This document shows positions 26,461 through 33,944 of a DNA stretch of 64,000 bases, in pieces. The stretch is taken from assembly GCA_037200125.1 (NCBI GenBank), contig JBBCGS010000002.1:186001-250000 (forward strand). Reading direction: 5' to 3'. Under the pieces are notes generated by a model that saw nothing but the letters and a program-made list of their open reading frames with translations, did no database searches and was not told where the DNA came from. Made by a program: the position numbers and the translations under genes. This stretch comes from JADGHX01 sp037200125. Lineage in GTDB: Bacteria > Pseudomonadota > Gammaproteobacteria > Steroidobacterales > Steroidobacteraceae. Within the stretch, counting starts at the first letter, position 1. Each line of letters opens with the position of its first letter.

Positions 26461-27888
26461 AAATGAGGTGCACAATGACCGCTCCGCTACGGCGCCACGC
26501 AGTGAGCGCTCTGCCGCGTTGTTGTCGATTTCCAGACGCCCATCTTCCGTGTATCGCGTGAGCTGTTCCCACCTGTGCAGCGTGTAATCGAACGCCGCCG
26601 CCTGCACGGACTTCTCCTCCACCCTGGAGCGCGTGTCGATCAGCCACGCATGCAGCGACTTCAGCACCGGCACCGCATGTTCCTGGCGAGCCGCAAGACG
26701 TGCCTCGGGCGACTGGCCGCGGATGGCGTCCTCGATCTCGTACAGCACGCGGATGCGATCGAGCGCTTCTCTGGCGAGCGGTGACTTCATCGCCTTGTAC
26801 AGGTCGAACATCTTGCGTCGCGCATGCGCAAAACAGGCAATTTCCTGCACGCGCGCGGTTTTGTCCGGGCCTGAAGGCACGAACAGCGCCTCAAAGCCCG
26901 CGTAGCCGTCCACCTGCAACTTGCCGCGGTAAGTTGCCAGATGTAGCTGCGGATATCGTCCGTGCCAGCTCGGTGAGTAGCGATACCACACCGCCGGCGG
27001 ATCTCTCGATCCCCAGCCGCGCCCGGTGCGCACGTACGTCCACAGCCGGCCTTTCTTCGTCTTGCCCGTCCCGGGCGCAAGCACGCTGAACGGCGTGTCG
27101 TCCGCGTTCAGGTTCGGCCCGGACAGCACGTATCTCGCCAGCGCCGCCACCAGCACTCCCATGAGCTCAGTGGATGCACCCACCCACTGCATGAGCGTCG
27201 TGCGACTCAATGTGAGACCTGCGTGCGCGAAGATCTGGCATTGCCGGTACAGCGGAAGGTGCAAGCCGTACTTCCACGTCAGCACGAGCGCCAGAAGCGA
27301 GGCACCGGCAAAGCTGCGCTCGATCGGTCGTGACGGCGCCAGCGCCTGCACGATCGTCGAGCATTTCGAGCAGCGCTTCTTCGGGCGGATGTGCCGCGTC
27401 ACCTTGAAGGTGACCGTCTTCACTTCCAGCACTTCGGATGTGTCGGCCTTGCCGAGCGAGCTCAACGCGCCACCACAGTCGGGGCACACGCACGTCGAGG
27501 GCTCAATGACCTTGTCATCGCGCTCGAAGTGCTCGGGAAGTCGCTTGCGGCGAACCGGTTTTCCTTTCTCCGGGGCGGCCGTGTCTGGAACTGTCGGAAC
27601 CTGGCGGGCCGCTTCGGTGAGCGCGGCGCGCAGTTCTTCGAAGCTCAGCGGGATCTGCCCCGCCTCGTGCAGCTTCTCCGATGCCTGGCCATAGCGCTCA
27701 CGGCGCAGCTTCGCCAGCTGGAACTTCAGGTGCTCGATCTGGTGCTGCTTTTCCCGAAGCTGCTGATCTTTGGCCTGCACCGTATCGAGCAGCAGGCGCT
27801 TGAGACCTTCGACATCGCTGGGAAGTGCGTTGACATCGAGCACGCGCGGATTATACGCGCAGCATCCAGATCGATGCGCACGCTGCAC
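26449..27888 (-). pseudogene. tnpC: 5' part of IS66 transposase tnpC, truncated by insertion
   Basis: Carries the leucine-zipper-like N-terminus (KDQQLREKQHQIEHLKFQLA), the zinc-binding CVCPDCGG/CSKC region, and the transposase core with LNADDTPFSVLAPGTGKTKK, QVDGYAGFEALF, CFAHARRKMFDL and DNNAAERSLRG. The authentic coding ends at 26488; the last residues are read from the inserted module before a stop at 26449. The remaining C-terminus is at 23655-23891. The start is uncertain: GTG 27888 or GTG 27843. Confidence 0.88.
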
Positions 27889-27916
27889 GAAGCCGAGCTG
27901 TATTTTTCTTCTTCGC

Positions 27917-28288
27917 TTACGTCATCGTCGGATGCGTGCGATCCGGATCCTGCGGCGAGGGCGCCGTGCGCCGCGGATGTCGCCAGTCGATCCCTTCCAG
28001 CAACATCGACAACTGCGCGGCACTCAGCGACACCGTGCCGCTCTGCGCCTGAGGCCAGACGAACTTCCCCACACTCAACCGTTTGTAGAACAGGCACAGC
28101 CCGTCCTGGCTGTACCACAACACCTTGATGCGATCGCCGCGCCTGCCACGAAAGATGTAGATCTCCCCGGAGAATGGGTTCTCGTTCAGTCGCGTCTGCA
28201 GGAGTGCACTCAGGCCATCAAAGCCGCGACGCAGATCGGTGAAGCCTGCGACCAGCCAGATCCGCGCAACGCTGGGCGGACCGATCAT
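27917..28288 (-). CDS. tnpB: IS66 Orf2/TnpB-like protein
   Basis: The 123-residue protein has the family signature: RIWLVAGFTDLRRGFDGLSA, FSGEIYIFRGRRGDRIKVLW and QDGLCLFYKRLSVGKFVWPQ. It is required for IS66 transposition in studied members, with an unclear mechanism. The start overlaps the tnpA stop by 4 bases (ATGA). Confidence 0.93.
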   Translation of the reverse strand: MIGPPSVARIWLVAGFTDLRRGFDGLSALLQTRLNENPFSGEIYIFRGRRGDRIKVLWYSQDGLCLFYKRLSVGKFVWPQAQSGTVSLSAAQLSMLLEGIDWRHPRRTAPSPQDPDRTHPTMT

Positions 28289-28653
28289 GCGCTCACTTTA
28301 CTCAGCGTGGCGGACAGCTCTCTCAGCCAGGACGCTTCCGGCAGCTGACGGCACTCCATCACCCAGCCGCCCGGTCCGCTGATCCGGAACAGCCACGCGT
28401 TCATGGCCGCCGGCATCATCGCTGCGTTCCGTGCGGCAACCTCCACCGCCAGCAGTTGCGGCGCGCGCGCGCTCGTCTTGCGCATCTTCGGCCACAATCC
28501 CTTGCGCTGAAGTTGCGTGCGGCCGTTGTATAGCTCCTGCACGTTCACGTTGAACGCCGCGGCGTAGTCCGACAGCGTCGAGCCCAGTTCCTTCGCCTGC
28601 TTCAGGTGCGCAAGCGTCGTCTGCAGCCGCTCAGTCAGTTTCTGCGTTCCCAT
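28285..28653 (-). CDS. tnpA: IS66 TnpA-like protein
   Basis: First gene of the IS66 operon, 122 residues. The N-terminus is helical (LTERLQTTLAHLKQAKELGS, AFNVNVQELYNGRTQLQRKG) and the C-terminus has the usual FRISGPGGWVMECRQLPEAS of IS66 TnpA (HTH-related). The position just inside the right inverted repeat agrees. Confidence 0.85.
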   Translation of the reverse strand: MGTQKLTERLQTTLAHLKQAKELGSTLSDYAAAFNVNVQELYNGRTQLQRKGLWPKMRKTSARAPQLLAVEVAARNAAMMPAAMNAWLFRISGPGGWVMECRQLPEASWLRELSATLSKVSA

Positions 28654-28714
28654 CGATGCTCCCCAGCTTCACTTCGATGGGGCGCATCGTGACGGCTACG
28701 CGCGAGGCGCATCA

Positions 28715-28736
28715 GGGGTGACGGCCACACGCTTAC
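28715..28736. repeat. Right terminal inverted repeat of IS66
   Basis: Its complement begins GTAAGCGTGTGGCCGTCACC. It lies directly inside the right CTTTTCAC duplication. Confidence 0.93.
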
Positions 28737-28744
28737 CTTTTCAC
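28737..28744. repeat. Right target-site duplication of the IS66 element
   Basis: CTTTTCAC, identical to 23335-23342. Confidence 0.95.
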
Positions 28745-28883
28745 ACCGATTTCTGTCGGAACTCAATGCGCTCATTGGCTTCCGTGCAAATCCCGAGGCC
28801 GTGAGTCTCGAAAAGCGCCGTCGTTGGAAATGCCCAAGTCGACCATGAGCTCTCGAACGATCTTCCACTTCGGAGATGATCGC

Positions 28884-29135
28884 CTAGAGCGTTCCGGCGT
28901 CGGGCCAGTTGCTCCAATGGGTATTGGGCTTCTCGCGAACGGCGGCCAGTCCGGCCTCACTTCCACCCGCCAGCAGCTCGGCAAGCGCTCGGAAGGTTGG
29001 CACAGCGCTCGGTCGCTCACCATTCACGACATCCGGGTGGCGCCGTTCGTCGAGCCGCAGAATCAGCAGGCCTTCCCGGATTTCCTTCGGGATGGTGGTT
29101 TGCCCTTTGCTGGTCAATGTCGCTTCGGTGGACAT
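28884..29135 (-). CDS. AbrB/SpoVT-type antitoxin-like protein, probably degenerate
   Basis: Begins MSTEATLTSKGQTTIPKEIR, the swapped-hairpin DNA-binding signature of AbrB/MazE/VapB-type antitoxins, after an ideal AAGGAG ribosome-binding site. The second half (LLILRLDERRHPDVVNGERP on) does not show the expected hydrophobic Gly-Asp strand, so a small deletion or frameshift is likely. No toxin gene follows: within 140 bases the IS66 element begins. Confidence 0.65.
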   Translation of the reverse strand: MSTEATLTSKGQTTIPKEIREGLLILRLDERRHPDVVNGERPSAVPTFRALAELLAGGSEAGLAAVREKPNTHWSNWPDAGTL

Positions 29136-29228
29136 AGGTAACTCCTTACTTTTGTCAGCATAGTAAGGGGACGCGTTTCTCGCGATCTGCTGCCACCACC
29201 CATGGAATTGGACGCTCCACATGGTCGC

Positions 29229-30920
29229 TCAGGTGATCGGCACCGCATAGGTGAATGCCAGACCAAACTTATGCACCCAGTAGCGCTCGGTCGGCGGGTT
29301 GGTGCCATTCAAGTTTTGACCCAAGGCAACTCCATTCGTCAGGCGCAAATCACGCGTGAAGTGCAGCAAAGGCGACAAGAAGAAGTTTCCGTAGGAAAAC
29401 GAGAGGCCCGCAGCAAAATCAGCGCCCGATCCGTTCGTTCCCGTTCCGACTCCGACCGAACCGAGAATCGCAAAGCGGCGCGTCCGGAACACCGCGCTGT
29501 CGTAGAATCGATAGTGCACGAGAATCAGCGCATCGATCGTCGGTTTCGTCGTAGAGTCCGTGACTGCGGTGATTTGTTTTCCACTTGCATCCAGCTGCGG
29601 CACACCGCCCTCAATCACGGGTGAGTTCTGGAAAGAGCGTCCCAGGACATTTGAGTACATGATTCCTGTAGACACTTCCCAAGGCTGATGCACCCAGGTT
29701 ACCGCTACGGTGCCCGCATCAGAGCTCGTATTCGTGAGTACGGTCTGCGCAGTGAATTTCGCACTCACCTGCTCGGACCCAGAGTCGAGCGGCGGTGGGA
29801 ATCGGTTCAATTTAGTGCTGTAGGAAATGAGCTTGGCAGCCTCCTCCATGCTGCAGGTGTTCTTGTATTGCAGACATTCCGGCAGGAGACCCTCGTAAGC
29901 GACGAACGCTTCTCGGGCTGTCTGAGCGGATTTCATCAGATCACCCAAAGTGTCCTGCCGGTCTGCGATCTCGTTGACCTGTTTTGAAAAAGTGATGAGC
30001 TGCAGACGCTGAGCCGAGGTGATTGATGTGAGCTTTTTCCGCAATGCCTCGAGGTTGGCTGACAACGTGCTGACTTTCGTTTTGAGGTCAGCCATATCCG
30101 CCGACGGCAGGGGAGCAAACGAATGTTGCCGGAGATCCGAGGGCGCGGGGCTCTCCTTTCCGCAGGCTTCGTTTTGCTTTTCGTCGGGTGTATTCCCGTG
30201 TATTCGGGCGAGGATGTGCTGAACACACGCCTGGAAGTTCTTGCGATCGTTCTCGCTCCAAGTGCTGCCGTCTGCTTCCAGCCTGGGTGGGTAGACCTGT
30301 GCTTCCGAAATCTCTCGCGTGAGATCCGGTGCGAGCTCGATATCCGAACGGATGGCATTGAAGGCGGCCGTCTGTTGCCGATCAATTTCCTCGAGGTTCT
30401 TCTTGAACTCCTCGATCGCCTGGTCTGCCTCGCGCACCGCAGAAGAAGGGACCGCGCGAAGAAAGCTATGAGTCTCGGTAGTTGCATCAGCCGCGCCGGC
30501 GGTTGGAAGAGCTGACAGTGCCGTCCAGATCGTGAGACCGGCGAGTGGCTTCGACAACTGCGCCGCAATCGCGGCGACTGCATCCGGCCGTGGTTGCGCG
30601 TTATAGCTCTTCACAACAGAGATTTGTTCGAGCGGCCTCTTGTGAATGGCGACGGTGACCGTGACGCCGCGCCGTGCGCGAACCGCAATCGGCGAGTACG
30701 AAGCCTGCGCAGTGCCCGCGGCAACAACGGGAGGTCCGTCGTTCTCGGCTGGCTCGTACGTCCAAAGGGTTGAGGTGCACGGTGCTCTGTTCTCGATGAC
30801 AGGAGAGCACTCGGCATTGGTCGTCGCATTCTGTGCGGGCGCCGCACGGATGCTCGCGGCCGCCATTATCCCAAGTGCCGTAATGGCGGCGATACTGTGC
30901 GCACGATTAGAGATTGTCAC
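29229..30920 (-). CDS. Exported protein with coiled-coil middle and barrel-like C-terminus
   Basis: Unknown function, 563 residues. The start chosen is GTG 30920: GGGAGG lies eight bases upstream and the product begins with a signal peptide (SIAAITALGIMAAASIRAAP). The middle has helical, coiled-coil-like stretches (ADQAIEEFKKNLEEIDRQQT, DLKTKVSTLSANLEALRKKL). The last 190 residues are strand-rich with alternating aromatics (ILVHYRFYDSAVFRTRRFAI, LSFSYGNFFLSPLLHFTRDL) and end FGLAFTYAVPIT, suggesting an outer-membrane domain. It has no functional neighbours, being next to mobile-element remnants. Confidence 0.6.
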   Translation of the reverse strand: MTISNRAHSIAAITALGIMAAASIRAAPAQNATTNAECSPVIENRAPCTSTLWTYEPAENDGPPVVAAGTAQASYSPIAVRARRGVTVTVAIHKRPLEQISVVKSYNAQPRPDAVAAIAAQLSKPLAGLTIWTALSALPTAGAADATTETHSFLRAVPSSAVREADQAIEEFKKNLEEIDRQQTAAFNAIRSDIELAPDLTREISEAQVYPPRLEADGSTWSENDRKNFQACVQHILARIHGNTPDEKQNEACGKESPAPSDLRQHSFAPLPSADMADLKTKVSTLSANLEALRKKLTSITSAQRLQLITFSKQVNEIADRQDTLGDLMKSAQTAREAFVAYEGLLPECLQYKNTCSMEEAAKLISYSTKLNRFPPPLDSGSEQVSAKFTAQTVLTNTSSDAGTVAVTWVHQPWEVSTGIMYSNVLGRSFQNSPVIEGGVPQLDASGKQITAVTDSTTKPTIDALILVHYRFYDSAVFRTRRFAILGSVGVGTGTNGSGADFAAGLSFSYGNFFLSPLLHFTRDLRLTNGVALGQNLNGTNPPTERYWVHKFGLAFTYAVPIT

Positions 30921-31096
30921 TGAAATCGCCTCCCGCACGCACCGATTGAGGGCGGGTCGCGAATTTATGTAGGGAGAAGTGACCCATTCCCTGGTAGCGG
31001 CGCGATGTTGTTTTAGTTCTTGAACGCTGAATGCTGCCTTTGATTCAGGCGGAGCGCAACCCCCGAACATCCTGCGGGTTGGCGCGAAGGGTATTC

Positions 31097-31396
31097 TTAC
31101 AGGCCCCCACTTTTCCCCGATGTCATGCGCGAGAAAAACTCCTCGCCCTCGGCGCTCAACGGCACGGACCGCGACTTGCCCGTCTTCGAGTGACGCACCA
31201 GCACCTGCCCGTCTGCGATATCGCTGACCAGTATCGACAGCAGCTCACCGTGCCGTAGCCCGGTGTAGAGCGCACCACGCGCTAGCTCGTACATAGAGAT
31301 CGCCAGCAGTCTCTCGCCCTTCGGATCGGTCTCGATGTCGAAGGAAAGCACGCCTGCCTCCACACTCAGCTGCGCGGGCCGAATAACGGGATTGTC
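31097..31396 (-). pseudogene. Tyrosine integrase catalytic-domain fragment
   Basis: Reads DNPVIRPAQLSVEAGVLSFD, YELARGALYTGLRHGELLSI and VLVRHSKTGKSRSVPLSAEG: the first catalytic Arg (TGLRHGEL) and the TKTGKSRxVPL strand of phage-type integrases. The box II HxxR and the Tyr are missing. It could be part of the same destroyed integrase whose Arm-type N-terminus is at 20250, now in opposite orientation. Confidence 0.7.
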
Positions 31397-31453
31397 GAAA
31401 CTCTTCGTATGGAAGAGGCTCCTGAAAAACGTTACGGCCCTTCGAAACGAAAG

Positions 31454-31476
31454 GCGCCCGGCTCGAAGCCAGGCGC
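31454..31476 (-). terminator. Rho-independent terminator of the Cys-rich protein gene
   Basis: Stem of two 10-base arms (GCGCCCGGCT and AGCCAGGCGC) with one mismatch and a CGA loop, followed on the minus strand by the T-rich TTTCGTTTCG. It lies about 28 bases after the stop at 31504. Confidence 0.7.
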
Positions 31477-31503
31477 AGTCGACCCACGCGGGTTTTCAGC
31501 CAA

Positions 31504-31764
31504 TCACTTTGCCGGAGCGGGCGGACTCGGCATCTTGGCCATAGCGTCCTTGCAGCCGGCGCTCAGCTTGTCGGTATTGGCGCGCAGACACTGAAACGTC
31601 TCGCGACCCTCCTTGCCCGAACAGGTGCTCTTGATGTCGGCATCGCAGGCCTTGCGCGTGGCTTCACGCGTGGCGAGATGTTCCGGTGACGGAGCGGGCG
31701 CCTGGGCGAGAACCGCACCCGAGGCGAACAACGAAACGCAGAGAACCAGTGATTTCAGTTTCAT
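31504..31764 (-). CDS. Small exported Cys-rich repeat protein
   Basis: The 86-residue precursor has a signal peptide (MKLKSLVLCVSLFASGAVLA, cleaved near AQA). The mature domain ATRKACDADIKSTCSGKEGR, FQCLRANTDKLSAGCKDAMA has the four-Cys spacing of the Cys-rich GLG1/FGFR-like repeat found in small proteobacterial periplasmic proteins; function unknown. The ATG is preceded by AAGGGGG. Confidence 0.8.
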   Translation of the reverse strand: MKLKSLVLCVSLFASGAVLAQAPAPSPEHLATREATRKACDADIKSTCSGKEGRETFQCLRANTDKLSAGCKDAMAKMPSPPAPAK

Positions 31765-32135
31765 GAGCATCCCCCTTTGGATAAACAGGACAAACGCGGG
31801 CCATCGTACGTCCCGGCCCGCGGGCGCGCCGACCCACGCCCGAGCGCGTTCGCGTTCCGGTCGCCTGTAATAGCGTGTAACAGTGTGCGCGAGCGGAGAT
31901 TGAGGCGAATCGCATTCGGTGGTCCCTTGGACGCGAGTGCGCCGCGGCCACCGCGCATGCAATCCGTGTTCGATAGTCGTATCGAGTCCTCGGATGCACC
32001 GGAGCCTGCACGATAAAGCGGCACAAAGAAGAACGCGCGTTCCCAGCGCCGAAGGCTCCGAACGCGAGTTGAGCACCACTCCTTGCTCTTCGGCCGACTC
32101 AGCACCCGCCGGAACCGCGTCCGGTCATTTCAGAT
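31765..32135. other. Intergenic region, nothing recognised
   Basis: 371 bases upstream of the Cys-rich protein gene and downstream of the exported protein at 32136. No reading frame, repeat or RNA gene is convincing. Confidence 0.45.
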
Positions 32136-33200
32136 CTACTTTCCCGAGGTGATCTTCTTGAATCCCGCCGGCACTTCGAACGTGCTTGCGCTCAACGGTT
32201 CTCCCTCGATCGAGTACAGCTCCGACGTCACGCGTATCGGCACGACCATGCCGGACAATCCGGCCGGCGCCGATGTGGATGCGGTGCTACGCGCATCGTC
32301 CTGCGGGGCTTTCTTGCGCCCGAAGGCGCCGAAAATCTCGCTCGCCACGCTGGCCGGCGAAGGCGCGCCCGCGCTGCCTGACCCAGCCCCGCCGGACCCG
32401 CTGTTGCAACCGCCTCCGCCGAGACCAAAGGCGAAACGGGTTTTGACGGGAAATCCCTTTACGCCGCGCATCTCGCTCGCCACCAGCGACCACGCCTGCT
32501 TGTAGCGGCCGAACAGAATCTCGGCACGATCGACGACATCGCGCTGCGCGTTCCCAACCCCCATCTGCTGCGCAAAGGCAGTCCTGAACTGCAAGACGTC
32601 CTGTGCGGCGCCCGAGCTCGGCGCCATCCATTCTTCGAGTGATAGCGCGATCTCGCATACCGCCCCGCTCCTGCGATCCTTGCAGGATTGCCGCGCAACG
32701 ATGCCGACCGGTGCGGAGCTCAACCCGGCGATGGCCACTTTGGCGCCCGCCTTGTCGACCTTCACTTTCGGCTCCGACCAATCGCATTGCGAATCGTCAA
32801 ACGCCATCGGATTGGCCTGTTGCGCCTGGGTCGCCTGCTCCAATGCCTTGGCGAGCTCCGCGCGCCGGGCCGCGAGCGACGTTTCGCGATAGCGTTTCTT
32901 CTTCACGTCGAGCTCGTAGATCGTGTCTTCGTCGAGCCGGACGATCTCGACGCTCTGCCCGGCACCGCGGGCGAACATGCGCGCGAAGCCGGATTGCAGG
33001 CGCATATCGCTTTCCATGCGAGCGTGCTTGCCGGAGATCGAGGTTGTCGACGTGCCCGACATGCTGGCCATGCTCATGAGCCCGCTTCCTTCGACCGCGA
33101 TTCTCTCCTTGATCGTGACGTCCGCTTCAGCAACGCCAATGCCACACACGAGAAGACTCGTCGCGAACAAGAGCGTGACGCCCGCGCAATTCGGGCTCAC
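32136..33200 (-). CDS. Exported protein of unknown function, DUF4412-like
   Basis: 354 residues with a signal peptide (LLFATSLLVCGIGVAEA). A beta-rich N-terminal half follows (VTIKERIAVEGSGLMSMASM, IVRLDEDTIYELDVKKKRYR), a pattern seen in periplasmic proteins that monitor or carry lipophilic ligands; the family link is tentative. A Gly/Ser linker (GGGGCNSGSGGAGSGSAGAP) precedes a C-terminal segment. It overlaps the upstream gene by 4 bases (ATGA), so the two form one operon with the OmpA-like and lipoprotein genes further up. Confidence 0.6.
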   Translation of the reverse strand: MSPNCAGVTLLFATSLLVCGIGVAEADVTIKERIAVEGSGLMSMASMSGTSTTSISGKHARMESDMRLQSGFARMFARGAGQSVEIVRLDEDTIYELDVKKKRYRETSLAARRAELAKALEQATQAQQANPMAFDDSQCDWSEPKVKVDKAGAKVAIAGLSSAPVGIVARQSCKDRRSGAVCEIALSLEEWMAPSSGAAQDVLQFRTAFAQQMGVGNAQRDVVDRAEILFGRYKQAWSLVASEMRGVKGFPVKTRFAFGLGGGGCNSGSGGAGSGSAGAPSPASVASEIFGAFGRKKAPQDDARSTASTSAPAGLSGMVVPIRVTSELYSIEGEPLSASTFEVPAGFKKITSGK

Positions 33201-33919
33201 GGTTTTGCTCCTGTCATGGCGCTCACCATTTTCTCGGCTGCGCGTTCGACGAGCGGGGACAGAAGATCCTCACCGTCGGAGTTCGCCTTACGCTTTTCCG
33301 TGTTCTCGACTACCAGCTTCCCGTCGGCGGCCTCGAGCCGCGCGGTGAGCGTCAACTTGTCGCTCGATTGCGTGAAAGAACTGTAATACGTGCTCGCCGC
33401 GCCCCCGGCCGTCGCGCTCGCGAGCACGCGGGTGCCTGCCGACCCGGAGTTCGCGGCAACCTGAGAGGCCCCGCTCTGTAGCGCGCCGGCCGCGATGCGC
33501 CCGAACAGGCCCGAGCTTGTCTTTCTTTCCTGGGCGACCGTGGTGTACAGCACGTAGCGGCAATGCTTCTGCTTCGCTTCCTCGCGTGCTTGCGATGTCA
33601 ATCGAGCGGCGAGAGTGTCGACCGCAAGGCTCGGCCCGGCGAGATAGCTTTTGAAGACGTCTCGCACGGCTGCGGTGGCGTCGTCACTGCTGACGCCCGG
33701 CATCTGTGCGCTCGGCGGCGCGAGGCACAGATGAATGGCGCCGGCGGCCGGCGTGGCAGTGGCTGCGGCTGCGGCTGCGGCTGTGGCTGTGGCTGTGGCT
33801 GTGGCTGCGGCTGCGGCAGTGGCGGCGCCGGCAGTGGCGGCAGACGCGGCGACGGCGGCGGTGGTGGTGACGGCTTGTGCGGCCACGAGCACGCACACGG
33901 CAGTGAAACTGAGTCGCAT
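33197..33919 (-). CDS. Exported Ala/Thr-rich protein of unknown function
   Basis: 240 residues from ATG 33919 (GGGAGAA upstream). A signal peptide runs directly into a low-complexity Ala/Thr stretch encoded by nine GGCTGY hexamers (33761-33814 on the plus strand). The mature domain (HLCLAPPSAQMPGVSSDDAT, DTLAARLTSQAREEAKQKHC, LTLTARLEAADGKLVVENTE) is not recognised. It sits between the OmpA-like gene and the unknown at 32136, in the same operon. Confidence 0.6.
   Translation of the reverse strand: MRLSFTAVCVLVAAQAVTTTAAVAASAATAGAATAAAAATATATATAAAAAAATATPAAGAIHLCLAPPSAQMPGVSSDDATAAVRDVFKSYLAGPSLAVDTLAARLTSQAREEAKQKHCRYVLYTTVAQERKTSSGLFGRIAAGALQSGASQVAANSGSAGTRVLASATAGGAASTYYSSFTQSSDKLTLTARLEAADGKLVVENTEKRKANSDGEDLLSPLVERAAEKMVSAMTGAKP
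33761..33814. repeat. Hexanucleotide tandem repeat, 9 units
   Basis: GGCTGC x3, GGCTGT x4, GGCTGC x2 on the plus strand, encoding the Ala/Thr run of the minus-strand gene. Length changes would stay in frame. Confidence 0.9.
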
Positions 33920-33944
33920 CGCATTCTCCCTGTTCACAGAGGAT

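Larger units (their letters stand above)
23892..26487 (+). mobile_element. Three-ORF serine-recombinase module inserted in IS66 tnpC
   Basis: About 2.6 kb separates GGCCAAC (ending 23891) from TACGGCGCC (starting 26488). Joined, these restore the IS66 motif RGAVVGRKN in frame. The insert carries two small ORFs and a large serine recombinase, all on the plus strand, opposite to tnpC. No terminal inverted repeat is evident, which fits recombinase-mediated integration. The exact crossover could shift by one or two bases. Confidence 0.8.
23343..28736 (-). mobile_element. Complete IS66-family insertion sequence carrying a nested recombinase module
   Basis: The ends are imperfect 22-bp inverted repeats, both beginning GTAAGCGTGTGGCC and agreeing at 19 of 22 positions. 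The element is flanked by a perfect 8-bp direct repeat CTTTTCAC (23335-23342 and 28737-28744), the target-duplication size of IS66. Genes in order on the minus strand are tnpA, tnpB, tnpC and a small downstream ORF. tnpC is split by a 2.6-kb insertion (about 23892-26487), so the IS is probably inactive unless the insert is excised. Confidence 0.95.

Noticed and set aside
29202..29624. Plus-strand frame of 140 codons near the antitoxin
   Set aside because: Antisense to the exported protein at 29229-30920, which has a signal peptide and a good ribosome-binding site.
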